A stretch of 27,801 nucleotides of DNA from CAZPZR01 sp964591105 (lineage in GTDB: Bacteria > Bacillota > Clostridia > Lachnospirales > Lachnospiraceae), in NCBI GenBank assembly GCA_964591105.1, contig CAZPZR010000019.1:1-27801 (forward strand), in the 5' to 3' direction. How positions within the stretch are numbered: the first letter of the stretch is position 1; every line of letters begins with the position of its first letter. Position numbers and translations under genes: made by a program. Positions 1-7,954 of this stretch are shown here, in pieces. The notes beneath the pieces were generated by a model that saw only the letters and a list, made by a program, of their open reading frames with translations, was not told the DNA's origin and did no database searches.

Positions 1-20
1 ATGTAGGTGATGCATCATGA
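1..20 (+). CDS. atpF: ATP synthase F0 subunit b, last codons (partial)
   Basis: Only the tail of a gene cut by the window edge. Reading in the frame of positions 3-20 gives V-G-D-A-S and then TGA at 18-20. The stop overlaps the ATG of atpH in an ATGA arrangement, as expected for translationally coupled neighbours. In clostridial atp operons the gene before atpH is atpF, and b subunits often end in a similar short motif. The identity rests on gene order and these few residues, so it is tentative. Confidence 0.55.
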
Positions 21-556
21 CACAAGCTGCCAAAGTTTATGGAGGCAGTCTGTACGATCTTGCTGCCGAAGAAAAGCTCGATGGGCAGATCATGGAGCAG
101 ATGAATGAAATCAGACAAATTTTTCGAGAAAATCCAGCATATTTGAGATTACTTGGAGAACCATCCATTCCACAAAGTGAAAGAATAAAACTTTTGGATG
201 AAGCTTTTGGCGGACAGGTGGAAACATATCTTCTTAATTTTTTGAAGCTCTTATGTGAGAAAAAATTATTGAGAGAGTTTTCAGGTTGCTGTGAAGAGTT
301 TACCAGAAGATATAATCTGGATCACGGAATTGTGGAAGCAGTGGTTACAAGTGCTGTGAAACTGAAAGAAGAACAGATGGAAGCACTGAGAGCTAAATTA
401 GAAAAGACCAGTGGGAAGAAGATTCATCTGACCCAGAAGACAGATACATCTGTAGTTGCAGGACTTCGTGTTGAAATGGAAGGCAAGCAACTGGATGGAA
501 CTGTACAGGGACGTATTTCAGAGATTACGAAAAAGTTAAATGAAGTAGTGACATAA
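17..556 (+). CDS. atpH: ATP synthase F1 subunit delta
   Basis: Subunit delta (OSCP) of the F-type ATP synthase, which ties the top of the F1 head to the peripheral b stalk on the cytoplasmic side of the membrane. The 179-residue length is normal for the family. The N-terminal half is a helical bundle beginning MTQAAKVYGGSLYDLA. The C-terminal part has the conserved pattern of residues following D142: 'TSVVAGLRVEMEGKQLDGTV' (roughly 144-163), where family members read IGG-x-x-x-x-x-G-x-x-x-D-G-S. The ATG overlaps the stop of the preceding frame (ATGA), pointing to translational coupling. It lies 34 bp before atpA in the same operon. Confidence 0.95.
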   Translation: MTQAAKVYGGSLYDLAAEEKLDGQIMEQMNEIRQIFRENPAYLRLLGEPSIPQSERIKLLDEAFGGQVETYLLNFLKLLCEKKLLREFSGCCEEFTRRYNLDHGIVEAVVTSAVKLKEEQMEALRAKLEKTSGKKIHLTQKTDTSVVAGLRVEMEGKQLDGTVQGRISEITKKLNEVVT

Positions 557-590
557 GAAGTTATAAAATGGTAAAGGATGGAACAGAAAC

Positions 591-2120
591 ATGCAATTAA
601 AACCGGAAGAAATATCCAAAGTCATCCGAAGCCAGATCAAATATTATGAAAATGCAATCCAGCAAAATGAAACAGGAACCATCCTCATGGTAGGTGATGG
701 AATTGCACGTGCCAGTGGTTTGATCAATTGTATGGCAGGCGAATTGCTGGAATTTGAAGATGGAAGTTTTGGTATGGCTCAGAACCTGGAAGAAAACAGT
801 GTATCCATCGTAATATTTGGCTCTGATGAAAATATTGGTGAAGGTCAGACTGTAAAACGTACAGGCAAGGTTGTGTCTGTACCGGTAGGAGAAGCCATGA
901 TAGGACGAGTAGTAAATGCGCTCGGTCAGCCTATCGATGGAGCAGGACCAATTGATACAAAAGAATTTCGCCCTGTAGAAAGCAAGGCACCTGGAATCTG
1001 TGAAAGACGTTCTGTATATCAGCCACTTCAGACTGGTATTAAAGCGATTGACTCAATGATTCCAATCGGTCGTGGTCAGCGAGAATTAATCATTGGTGAC
1101 CGTCAGACTGGAAAAACAACAATTGCAACAGATACAATCATCAATCAAAAGGGAAAAGATGTAATCTGTATCTACGTAGCAATTGGACAAAAACGTTCTA
1201 CAGTAGCTTCACTTGTGGAAAACCTTACAAGAAATGGAGCTATGGATTATACAATCGTTGTAGCGGCAACTGCTTCTGAATCAAGTCCGCTGCAGTACAT
1301 TGCACCATATTCTGGTTGTGCAATGGGAGAATATTTTATGAATCAGGGAAAAGATGTGCTGATCATTTATGATGATTTGAGTAAGCATGCGGTTGCATAC
1401 CGAGCACTTTCTCTGTTGATCCGTCGTCCACCAGGACGTGAAGCTTATCCTGGAGATGTATTCTATCTTCACTCAAGACTTCTGGAACGTGCAGCAAAGC
1501 TGGATGACGAACATGGCGGTGGATCCTTAACCGCATTGCCAATTATTGAGACACAGGCAGGGGATGTATCAGCGTATATCCCAACGAATGTAATCTCTAT
1601 TACAGACGGACAGATTTTCCTCGAGACAGAATTATTCCACTCAGGAATCATGCCAGCTGTAAACCCTGGTATCTCCGTATCCCGAGTTGGTGGAGATGCA
1701 CAGATTAAAGCAATGAAAAAAGTAGCTGGTACTTTGAAACTGATTTATTCTCAGTATCGCGAATTACAGAGCTTTGCCCAGTTTGGATCAGACCTTGATG
1801 CGGATACAAAGGCACGTCTGGAACAGGGGGCTCGTATCGTAGAAGTTCTGAAACAGAATCAGAATGCACCGGTACCAGTAGAAAAACAGGTAGCGATTCT
1901 GTACGCGGTAACAAAAGGAATTCTAGAACATGTAAAAGTAGAAGATGTTAGTGCATATGAATCTGGTCTGTACACATATCTGGATACAGATGCGACAGGA
2001 TTAAAAGCAATGCAGGCAATCAGTGCTACTGGAAAACTGGAACCAGATACAGAAGAAACATTACGTCAGGCATTGGAAACATATACAGAAAATTTCCTGA
2101 ATGCAAGACCAGAAAAATAA
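591..2120 (+). CDS. atpA: ATP synthase F1 subunit alpha
   Basis: Non-catalytic nucleotide-binding subunit of the F1 hexamer. The 509 residues match the usual 500-510. The Walker A motif GDRQTGKT is at 169-176, followed by the conserved DTIINQ. The segment NPGISVSRVGG carries the arginine finger that reaches into the catalytic site of the neighbouring beta subunit. The N-terminal beta-barrel and C-terminal helical domain are both complete. There is only a weak purine-rich ribosome site (ATGGTAAAGGATGGAAC region) before the ATG. It sits between atpH and atpG, the standard F1 gene order. Nothing in it is unusual. Confidence 0.98.
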   Translation: MQLKPEEISKVIRSQIKYYENAIQQNETGTILMVGDGIARASGLINCMAGELLEFEDGSFGMAQNLEENSVSIVIFGSDENIGEGQTVKRTGKVVSVPVGEAMIGRVVNALGQPIDGAGPIDTKEFRPVESKAPGICERRSVYQPLQTGIKAIDSMIPIGRGQRELIIGDRQTGKTTIATDTIINQKGKDVICIYVAIGQKRSTVASLVENLTRNGAMDYTIVVAATASESSPLQYIAPYSGCAMGEYFMNQGKDVLIIYDDLSKHAVAYRALSLLIRRPPGREAYPGDVFYLHSRLLERAAKLDDEHGGGSLTALPIIETQAGDVSAYIPTNVISITDGQIFLETELFHSGIMPAVNPGISVSRVGGDAQIKAMKKVAGTLKLIYSQYRELQSFAQFGSDLDADTKARLEQGARIVEVLKQNQNAPVPVEKQVAILYAVTKGILEHVKVEDVSAYESGLYTYLDTDATGLKAMQAISATGKLEPDTEETLRQALETYTENFLNARPEK

Positions 2121-2143
2121 AGTGATTAGGAGGGTATGAACGT

Positions 2144-3001
2144 ATGGCTGCAAATATGAAATCTGTAAAGCTGCGTATGAAAAGTGTACAAAGTACTATG
2201 CAGATTACCAAAGCCATGGGGCTTGTAGCATCCTCCAAACTGCGTAAGGCAAAGGAACGTGCAGAAACATGCCGACCTTATTTTACAGAACTGCATGAGA
2301 TGCTGAAAGAGATTGCGCGAGAAAATATTGATTTTTCGTCTGTATATGCGCGTGAGTCTTCCAATCCACAGACTTGTTATGTGGTGATTGCGGGAGACCG
2401 AGGACTTGCAGGTGGATACAATACCAATCTTTTTAAATGTCTGGAGGCAGATGCCAAAGGAAAAGATTATGTAGTTCTTCCAATCGGAAAAAAAGCAGTC
2501 GAATATTTCAAACAGAGAAAAATAGAATGTCTGACAGAAGAATTTGCGGAAATTGCAGATATTTCTGTGGCAGATTGTTTTGAAATGGCAAATTTGCTTT
2601 GCGAAGAATTCCGAAAAGGGACATTTGGTCATATTGAATTATGCTATACAGTATTTTTGTCTATGTTGTCTCAGAAGCCAGATGTATTCTCGATGCTTCC
2701 GATGACAGACATTCGAGAAGAGAGTGGAGGAAAGATTGCAACAAAAGAATTAATCCTCTATGAACCAAATGCAGAAATTGTATTTGATACCATTGTCCCA
2801 GAATATCTGGCAGGACTTGTTTATGGTGCAGTATGTGAAAGTACAGCCAGTGAACTTGCAGCCAGACGTATGGCCATGGATGCAGCGACAAGTAATGCAG
2901 AAGAGATGATTGAAAAATTGAATCTGTACTACAATCGAGCAAGACAGGGCAGCATCACGCAGGAAATCACGGAGATTGTTGCAGGTGCAGAAGGGCTTTA
3001 G
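2144..3001 (+). CDS. atpG: ATP synthase F1 subunit gamma
   Basis: Central rotor shaft of F1; rotation of its coiled coil inside the alpha3beta3 ring couples ion flow to ATP synthesis. The 285 residues fit the family. The N-terminal helix has the hallmark K-x-R-x-x-S-x-Q-x-T-x-Q-I-T-K-A-M pattern (about residues 9-27). The C-terminal helix ends with the conserved N-x-x-R-Q-x-x-I-T-x-E-I-x-E-I-V-x-G-A. The start follows AGGAGGG by a short spacer (2128-2134). It is 23 bp after atpA and 22 bp before atpD. Confidence 0.97.
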   Translation: MAANMKSVKLRMKSVQSTMQITKAMGLVASSKLRKAKERAETCRPYFTELHEMLKEIARENIDFSSVYARESSNPQTCYVVIAGDRGLAGGYNTNLFKCLEADAKGKDYVVLPIGKKAVEYFKQRKIECLTEEFAEIADISVADCFEMANLLCEEFRKGTFGHIELCYTVFLSMLSQKPDVFSMLPMTDIREESGGKIATKELILYEPNAEIVFDTIVPEYLAGLVYGAVCESTASELAARRMAMDAATSNAEEMIEKLNLYYNRARQGSITQEITEIVAGAEGL

Positions 3002-3023
3002 AATATCATAGGAGACTGAAAAT

Positions 3024-4418
3024 ATGAGTGAAAAACACATTGGCGAAGTAGTACAGGTCATTGGTCCAGTTTTGGACATTCGCTTTGCGCACAATGAACT
3101 TCCTGCTCTTCTCAATGCCATAGAAATTGAACATGATGGCGCAAAGCTGACAGTCGAAGTGGCACAGCAGATTGGCGATGATGTCGTAAGATGTATTGCT
3201 ATGAACTCCACGGATGGACTTGTCCGAGGAACAAAAGCTGTGGACACTGGCGGTCCAATCAAAGTTCCAGTAGGTGATGCCTGCTTGGGACGTGTATTCA
3301 ACCTTCTTGGAGATCCGGTAGATAACCAGCCAGCTCCAGAAGCAGAAGAACGCTGGTCTATCCATCGTCCAGCACCTTCTTATGAAGAACAGATGCCAGC
3401 AACAGAAATTCTAGAAACAGGAATTAAAGTTGTTGACTTGATCTGTCCTTACGCAAAAGGTGGAAAAATCGGGTTATTTGGTGGTGCAGGTGTAGGAAAA
3501 ACAGTTTTAATCATGGAACTGATTCATAACGTAGCAACAGCTCACGGCGGACTCTCTGTATTTACAGGTGTAGGAGAACGTACTCGTGAAGGAAATGACC
3601 TTTATAATGAAATGAAAGAAAGCGGAGTTATTGATAAGACTGCATTGGTATATGGTCAGATGAATGAACCACCTGGAGCACGTATGCGTGTGGGACTTTC
3701 TGGTCTTACAATGGCAGAATATTTCCGTGATGAGAAGAATCAGGATGTGCTTCTCTTTATCGATAATATTTTCCGATTTACACAGGCTGGTTCTGAAGTG
3801 TCTGCACTTCTTGGACGTATGCCATCAGCGGTTGGTTATCAGCCAACGTTAGCAACAGAAATGGGAAATCTGCAGGAAAGAATTACTTCTACAAGAAAGG
3901 GATCTATCACATCTGTACAGGCAGTTTATGTGCCAGCGGATGACCTTACAGACCCTGCTCCTGCGACAACATTCTCACATTTGGATGCGACAACAGTACT
4001 TTCTCGTGAGATTTCCAGTCAGGGAATTTATCCAGCAGTAGATCCTTTGGATTCTACCAGCCGAATTCTTTCTCCGGAAATCGTTGGAACCGAGCATTAT
4101 GAGATCGCAAGATCTGTACAGCGAGTACTTCAGCGTTATAAAGAACTCCAGGATATTATCGCAATTATGGGTATGGACGAACTTTCTGAAGAAGATAAGC
4201 GTACAGTAAGCCGTGCACGTAAAGTTCAGAGATTCTTATCCCAGAGCTTCTCTGTAGCAGAGCAGTTTACAGGAATGCCTGGAAAATATGTTCCATTGAA
4301 AGAAACACTTCGAGGATTCAAAATGATTTTGGATGGAGAATGTGATGATATTCCAGAAAGTTATTTCTTGTTCGTAGGAACAATTGATGAAGTATTTGAA
4401 AAAGCGAAGAAGCAGTAA
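3024..4418 (+). CDS. atpD: ATP synthase F1 subunit beta
   Basis: Catalytic subunit of the F1 ATPase. The protein is 464 residues, normal for beta. The Walker A motif GGAGVGKT is at 153-160. Next come the catalytic glutamate region GVGERTREGNDLY, the Walker B region DVLLFIDNIFRFTQAG, and the C-terminal DELSEED loop that contacts gamma and epsilon. The gene uses many frequent codons, consistent with high expression. It lies in the usual atpA-G-D-C order. Whether the enzyme pumps H+ or Na+ cannot be judged, because the c-ring gene is outside the window. Confidence 0.98.
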   Translation: MSEKHIGEVVQVIGPVLDIRFAHNELPALLNAIEIEHDGAKLTVEVAQQIGDDVVRCIAMNSTDGLVRGTKAVDTGGPIKVPVGDACLGRVFNLLGDPVDNQPAPEAEERWSIHRPAPSYEEQMPATEILETGIKVVDLICPYAKGGKIGLFGGAGVGKTVLIMELIHNVATAHGGLSVFTGVGERTREGNDLYNEMKESGVIDKTALVYGQMNEPPGARMRVGLSGLTMAEYFRDEKNQDVLLFIDNIFRFTQAGSEVSALLGRMPSAVGYQPTLATEMGNLQERITSTRKGSITSVQAVYVPADDLTDPAPATTFSHLDATTVLSREISSQGIYPAVDPLDSTSRILSPEIVGTEHYEIARSVQRVLQRYKELQDIIAIMGMDELSEEDKRTVSRARKVQRFLSQSFSVAEQFTGMPGKYVPLKETLRGFKMILDGECDDIPESYFLFVGTIDEVFEKAKKQ

Positions 4419-4430
4419 GGAGGTGTCCCT

Positions 4431-4832
4431 ATGAATACCTTTTCGTTACGAATTGGAACACCAGACGGACTGCTGTTCGAAGGCGACGTAGAACGCGTTG
4501 TATGTAGAAGTATTAGTGGAGACCTTGCGATTCTTGCCAAACACTGTAATTTTTGTACAGCACTTGGCATGGGAGAAGCAAGTGTAGTTACAGAAGATGG
4601 GACAAGACGAACAGCAGCCTGCATAGGTGGAATGTTGTCTGTGATGAATGGAACATGCCGTCTCCTGGCGACTACGTGGGAATGGAAAGAAGATATTGAT
4701 ACAGAGCGTGCTCAAAATGCAAAGAAAAGAGCAGAAGATACGATTGCCAAAGGCGGTCTTACAGATCAAGAATATAAGATTGCAGAAGCAAAACTTCAGA
4801 GAGCTATGGTGCGATTAAGTGTTGCCAAATAA
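4431..4832 (+). CDS. atpC: ATP synthase F1 subunit epsilon
   Basis: Epsilon subunit, part of the central stalk; in bacteria its C-terminal helices can inhibit ATP hydrolysis. It has 133 residues. The N-terminal beta-sandwich starts with the family pattern F-x-L-R-I-x-T-P-D-G-x-x-x-E-G-x-V-x-x-V. The C-terminal portion is a charged helical hairpin (about 85-133). AAGGAGGTG lies just upstream (4418-4426). It is the last gene of the operon, and a strong hairpin terminator begins 5 bp after its stop codon. Confidence 0.95.
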   Translation: MNTFSLRIGTPDGLLFEGDVERVVCRSISGDLAILAKHCNFCTALGMGEASVVTEDGTRRTAACIGGMLSVMNGTCRLLATTWEWKEDIDTERAQNAKKRAEDTIAKGGLTDQEYKIAEAKLQRAMVRLSVAK

Positions 4833-4836
4833 AAAA

Positions 4837-4866
4837 GAGGTCATCTACTGTGAAGTAGATGGCCTC
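4837..4866. terminator. Bidirectional terminator between atpC and the YgjV-like gene
   Basis: Left arm GAGGTCATCTACT (4837-4849), loop GTGA, right arm AGTAGATGGCCTC (4854-4866): a 13-bp stem with one G-U pair. On the plus strand it is followed by TTATTTT. On the minus strand it is followed by TTTTTT (complement of 4831-4836). It can therefore stop both the atp operon and the convergent minus-strand gene. Confidence 0.9.
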
Positions 4867-4887
4867 AAATTATTTTCGTCAGAGAGC

Positions 4888-5382
4888 TTAGGCTTTTTTC
4901 ATCTTATACAGTGTCCAGAAATTGGTAATTACTGTAGAGAAAGCAAAAAATGCACCGGTATAAGACTGGATAATTAAATAGTAAAAAATCCATGGAATAA
5001 AGGAAAGTGTTACTAACAATTTGAACTTAATCGGATCTTTGATGTCCATAAAAATTACATATACTGTGCAGATGATGAAAGGAAGATAGCCTAACCATCC
5101 CTGATTGTTAAATACTACTGTTAAAATACCAGAAAGGACAATCAAAGTAATCTTTACTGGCCATGTAAATACATCTTTGTAACATAAGTAGTTACGAATA
5201 CAGGAAAGAATGTTACTGATAGCGCCTGGAATGGCATCTAAGAGAAACATGCTGACTGTCTGCATTCCCAGCTGAAGAATCTGAAATAATAATATTTTGG
5301 AACGACTTTTTAGTGTACCGGAACCAACTTGTACCAGTGCGGCTGCAAAGTCAATGATGTTTGCAATAACTATTCGAATCAT
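4888..5382 (-). CDS. YgjV-like inner membrane protein
   Basis: A 164-residue, strongly hydrophobic protein with about five predicted membrane segments. It resembles the YgjV family (Pfam Imp-YgjV): the IQSYTGAFFAFSTVITNFWT stretch near the end, and the pattern of short helices with a G-A-I-S-N-I-x-S-x-x-R-N motif in the middle (about 53-64). The function of the family is not established. The start at 5382 is preceded by GGAGGT with good spacing. It lies 18 bp downstream of a 45-residue one-helix membrane protein on the same strand, with no terminator between them, so the two are probably co-transcribed. It is convergent with atpC. Confidence 0.8.
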   Translation of the reverse strand: MIRIVIANIIDFAAALVQVGSGTLKSRSKILLFQILQLGMQTVSMFLLDAIPGAISNILSCIRNYLCYKDVFTWPVKITLIVLSGILTVVFNNQGWLGYLPFIICTVYVIFMDIKDPIKFKLLVTLSFIPWIFYYLIIQSYTGAFFAFSTVITNFWTLYKMKKA

Positions 5383-5400
5383 TTTTTAATACCTCCATTT

Positions 5401-5538
5401 TTATAATACACCATGTGACACAACACCAATTGCAAAATCTACAGTGATAGCAACAATCACTGCGAACAAAGAAACAATGAATCCATGAAGCAGTGGTTTT
5501 GCTTCAGATTTGCACAAAGGGCGGAAATCAGAATTCAT
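5401..5538 (-). CDS. Small one-helix membrane protein, 45 aa, unknown function
   Basis: A short frame below usual gene-calling limits. ATG is at 5538-5536 and TAA at 5403-5401. The ribosome site CGGAGGAATATTT sits directly upstream (5551-5539), as good as any in the window. The product starts MNSDFRPLCKSEAKPLLHG (charged, presumably cytoplasmic). A single hydrophobic stretch follows, FIVSLFAVIVAITVDFAIGV (about residues 20-39). It precedes the YgjV-like gene by 18 bp on the same strand, which suggests a two-gene membrane operon. I do not recognise a family. A coding assignment is supported by the RBS, the membrane-protein-like composition and the tight spacing. Confidence 0.7.
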   Translation of the reverse strand: MNSDFRPLCKSEAKPLLHGFIVSLFAVIVAITVDFAIGVVSHGVL

Positions 5539-5618
5539 AAATATTCCTCCGAAAGTTTTGTTTCTCGTCTATTTTATACTGTTTGCATGAGAAATGAAAG
5601 AGAAAAATAAAATAATTC

Positions 5619-5637
5619 ACCTATTGACAAGGTAGGT
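5619..5637 (+). promoter_or_regulatory. Putative Rrf2-regulator operator, copy 1
   Basis: ACC-N9-GGTAGGT at 5619-5637, overlapping the -35 box of the metY promoter. The outer arms ACCTA (5619-5623) and TAGGT (5633-5637) also form a perfect inverted repeat with 9 bp between them. A second copy lies 37 bp downstream. Binding by the Rrf2 protein encoded at the end of this operon is inferred. Confidence 0.6.
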
Positions 5638-5652
5638 AATTGCGGATATACT
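5624..5652 (+). promoter_or_regulatory. sigma-A promoter of the metY-cysK-rrf2 operon
   Basis: TTGACA (5624-5629), 17-bp spacer, TATACT (5647-5652). This is a near-consensus housekeeping promoter with transcription expected from about 5659. It is flanked by and overlaps the two ACC-N9-GGTAGGT elements, so the strong core promoter is probably held in check by a repressor. Confidence 0.85.
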
Positions 5653-5655
5653 AAT

Positions 5656-5674
5656 ACCAACTTGAAAGGTAGGT
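5656..5674 (+). promoter_or_regulatory. Putative Rrf2-regulator operator, copy 2
   Basis: ACC-N9-GGTAGGT at 5656-5674, just after the -10 box, covering the expected transcription start. It is identical to copy 1 in the ACC and GGTAGGT blocks and keeps the same 9-bp spacing. The site also contains TACC-N9-GGTA as an inverted repeat. A further inverted pair ACCAAC (5656-5661)/GTTGGT (5675-5680) could form a weak hairpin in the leader. Confidence 0.6.
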
Positions 5675-5684
5675 GTTGGTTATT

Positions 5685-6968
5685 ATGGCAGATTACAAAT
5701 TTGAAACATTACAACTTCACGTGGGACAGGAGACACCGGACCCAGCAACGGACGCTCGTGCAGTTCCAATCTATGCAACGACTTCTTATGTATTTAAGGA
5801 TTCTGCACATGCAGCAGCAAGATTTGGACTTACAGATGCAGGAAATATCTATGGAAGATTAACGAATTCCACACAGGATGTGTTGGAACAACGAATTGCA
5901 GCATTGGAAGGCGGAGTAGCAGCGTTGGCATTAGCATCGGGAGCAGCAGCAATCAATTATACTTTGGAAGCATTGGGACAAAATGGAGGACATTTTGTTG
6001 CACAGAAGACAATTTATGGTGGAAGTTATAACTTGCTTGCACATACACTTCCAGCATTTGGTATCACAGCGAGTTTTGTGAATATACATAATCTTGAGGA
6101 AGTAGAAGCCGCAATTCAGGAAAATACAAGAGCAATCTATATTGAAACTTTAGGAAATCCAAACAGTGATATCCCAGATATAGATGCACTTGCGGAGCTT
6201 GCACATAAGCATGGATTGCCATTGGTTGTGGATAATACATTTGGAACACCATATTTGATTCGTCCAATTGAACGTGGAGCAGACATTGTGGTGCATTCTG
6301 CAACAAAATTCCTCGGCGGACATGGAACAACACTTGGCGGTGTGATTGTAGATTCTGGAAAATTTGATTGGGCAGCATCAGGAAAATATCCTGCAATTGC
6401 GGATCCGAATCCAAGTTATCATGGAGTATCTTTCGTACAGGCGGCAGGAGCAGCGGCATTTGTGACATATATTCGTGCGATTTTACTTCGAGATAAGGGT
6501 GCAACGATTTCTCCATTTGCAGCATTTTTACTTTTGCAGGGAATAGAAACCTTGTCTTTGCGAATTGAGAGACATGTGGAAAATACAAAGAAAGTCGTTG
6601 GATTTTTAAGTAATCATCCACAGGTAGAACATGTGAATCATCCATCATTGCCAGAGCATCCGGATCATGCATTATATGAAAAATATTTTCCAAATGGTGG
6701 CGGATCTATTTTTACTTTTGAAATCAAGGGCGGCGTGAAAGAAGCACATCAGTTTATTGACAGCTTAAAGATTTTTTCATTGCTTGCAAATGTTGCAGAT
6801 GTGAAGAGTCTGGTCATTCACCCAGCAACAACTACTCACAGTCAATTGACAGAAGAAGAATTAAAAGATCAGGAAATCAAACCAAACACAATTCGTCTTT
6901 CCATTGGTACAGAGCATATTGACGATATTCTTGCAGATTTACAAAATGGATTCGACGCAGTAAAATAA
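5685..6968 (+). CDS. metY: O-acetylhomoserine sulfhydrylase (aminocarboxypropyltransferase)
   Basis: Cys/Met-metabolism PLP enzyme that condenses O-acetyl-L-homoserine with sulfide to give L-homocysteine, the direct sulfhydrylation route to methionine, in the cytosol. The protein is 427 residues. The family's N-terminal FETLQLHVGQ is followed by the P-x-Y-A-T-T-S-Y active-site strand (about 28-35). The cofactor site is at ETLGNPNSDIPDI (154-166) and VVDNTFGTP (181-189). The PLP lysine is K208 in VVHSATKFLGGHG. I chose ATG 5685 because GGTAGGTG lies about 10 bp upstream; the in-frame GTG at 5673 would lie inside that ribosome site. It is the first gene of an operon with cysK (16 bp later) and an Rrf2 regulator. 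Confidence 0.95.
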   Translation: MADYKFETLQLHVGQETPDPATDARAVPIYATTSYVFKDSAHAAARFGLTDAGNIYGRLTNSTQDVLEQRIAALEGGVAALALASGAAAINYTLEALGQNGGHFVAQKTIYGGSYNLLAHTLPAFGITASFVNIHNLEEVEAAIQENTRAIYIETLGNPNSDIPDIDALAELAHKHGLPLVVDNTFGTPYLIRPIERGADIVVHSATKFLGGHGTTLGGVIVDSGKFDWAASGKYPAIADPNPSYHGVSFVQAAGAAAFVTYIRAILLRDKGATISPFAAFLLLQGIETLSLRIERHVENTKKVVGFLSNHPQVEHVNHPSLPEHPDHALYEKYFPNGGGSIFTFEIKGGVKEAHQFIDSLKIFSLLANVADVKSLVIHPATTTHSQLTEEELKDQEIKPNTIRLSIGTEHIDDILADLQNGFDAVK

Positions 6969-6984
6969 AGTTGAGGTGATGATT

Positions 6985-7920
6985 ATGGCGAAGATATATA
7001 CATCCGTGGATCAATTAATAGGAAAGACACCACTTTTGGAATTGACACACATTGAGAAAGCGTATGATTTAAAAGCAAAAGTACTTGCAAAACTGGAATA
7101 TTTGAACCCGGCAGGTTCTGTGAAGGACCGCGTTGCCAGAGAAATGATCAATCATGCAGAAGCAACTGGAGAATTAAAGCCTGATTCTGTAATTATTGAA
7201 CCAACATCTGGAAACACTGGAATTGGACTTGCGGCAGTTGCAGCAGCAAGAGGCTATCGAATTATTATCGTAATGCCAGAGACAATGTCTGTGGAGAGAC
7301 GCCAGATTATGAAAGCATATGGAGCTGAATTGGTACTTTCTGATGGTGCGAAAGGTATGAAAGGTGCAATTGCAAAAGCAGAAGAACTTGCAGCAGAAAT
7401 TCCGAACAGCTTTATTGCAGGGCAGTTTGTGAATCCATCGAATCCAGAGGCACATCGCAAGACGACAGGACCAGAAATTTATGAAGATACAGATGGTCAT
7501 GTGGATATCTTTGTAGCAGGAGCAGGAACTGGTGGAACAATCACAGGTGTTGGCGAATATTTGAAAGAAAAAAATCCTGAGATTCAAGTGGTTGCGGTAG
7601 AACCTGAGACATCAGCAGTTCTTTCTACAGGTGTAGCAGGACCACATAAAATTCAAGGCATTGGAGCTGGATTTGTGCCAGAGGTATTGAATACAGAGAT
7701 TTACGATGAAATTATTACTGTGAAAGATGAAGATGCGTTCGCAATGGGAAGACTATTGGGTAAAAAAGAAGGATTTTTGGTAGGAATATCATCTGGAGCA
7801 GCTGCATTTGCAGCAGTAGAGCTTGCGAAACGTCCTGAAAATGCAGGAAAAAATATTGTAGTTCTTTTGCCAGATACAGGAGATCGATATTTGTCTACGC
7901 AATTATTTTCTGAATCATAG
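6985..7920 (+). CDS. cysK: Cysteine synthase (O-acetylserine thiol-lyase)
   Basis: PLP enzyme of fold type II that makes L-cysteine from O-acetylserine and sulfide. The 311-residue length is typical. The PLP lysine is K47 in NPAGSVKDR. The acyl/carboxylate-binding loop TSGNTG is at 74-79. The glycine-rich phosphate loop GAGTGGTITG and the C-terminal DTGDRYLST motif are also present. The start is ATG 6985, placed 6 bp after GAGGTG (6973-6978); the longer reading from GTG 6976 would begin within that ribosome site. It is co-transcribed with metY, and an Rrf2-type regulator follows 34 bp later. In Bacillus subtilis CysK itself acts as co-repressor of the Rrf2 protein CymR, so a similar contact is possible here. 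Confidence 0.95.
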   Translation: MAKIYTSVDQLIGKTPLLELTHIEKAYDLKAKVLAKLEYLNPAGSVKDRVAREMINHAEATGELKPDSVIIEPTSGNTGIGLAAVAAARGYRIIIVMPETMSVERRQIMKAYGAELVLSDGAKGMKGAIAKAEELAAEIPNSFIAGQFVNPSNPEAHRKTTGPEIYEDTDGHVDIFVAGAGTGGTITGVGEYLKEKNPEIQVVAVEPETSAVLSTGVAGPHKIQGIGAGFVPEVLNTEIYDEIITVKDEDAFAMGRLLGKKEGFLVGISSGAAAFAAVELAKRPENAGKNIVVLLPDTGDRYLSTQLFSES

Positions 7921-7954
7921 TTATAGAAGTTTGGGGTATTAGAGAGGTAACAAT

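Noticed and set aside
2750..3301. A 183-residue minus-strand frame across the atpG-atpD junction
   Set aside because: It is antisense to two conserved genes and has no ribosome site; it is low-complexity Ser/Cys-rich shadow coding.
4431..4832. Anything unusual in the ATP synthase genes
   Set aside because: All subunits have standard length, order and motifs; the ion specificity depends on the c subunit, which is outside the window.
6064..6693. A 209-residue open frame on the minus strand inside metY
   Set aside because: It lies wholly within a well-supported gene and has a Met/His/Leu-rich composition typical of antisense reading of this codon usage. It has no convincing ribosome site and no recognisable motif.
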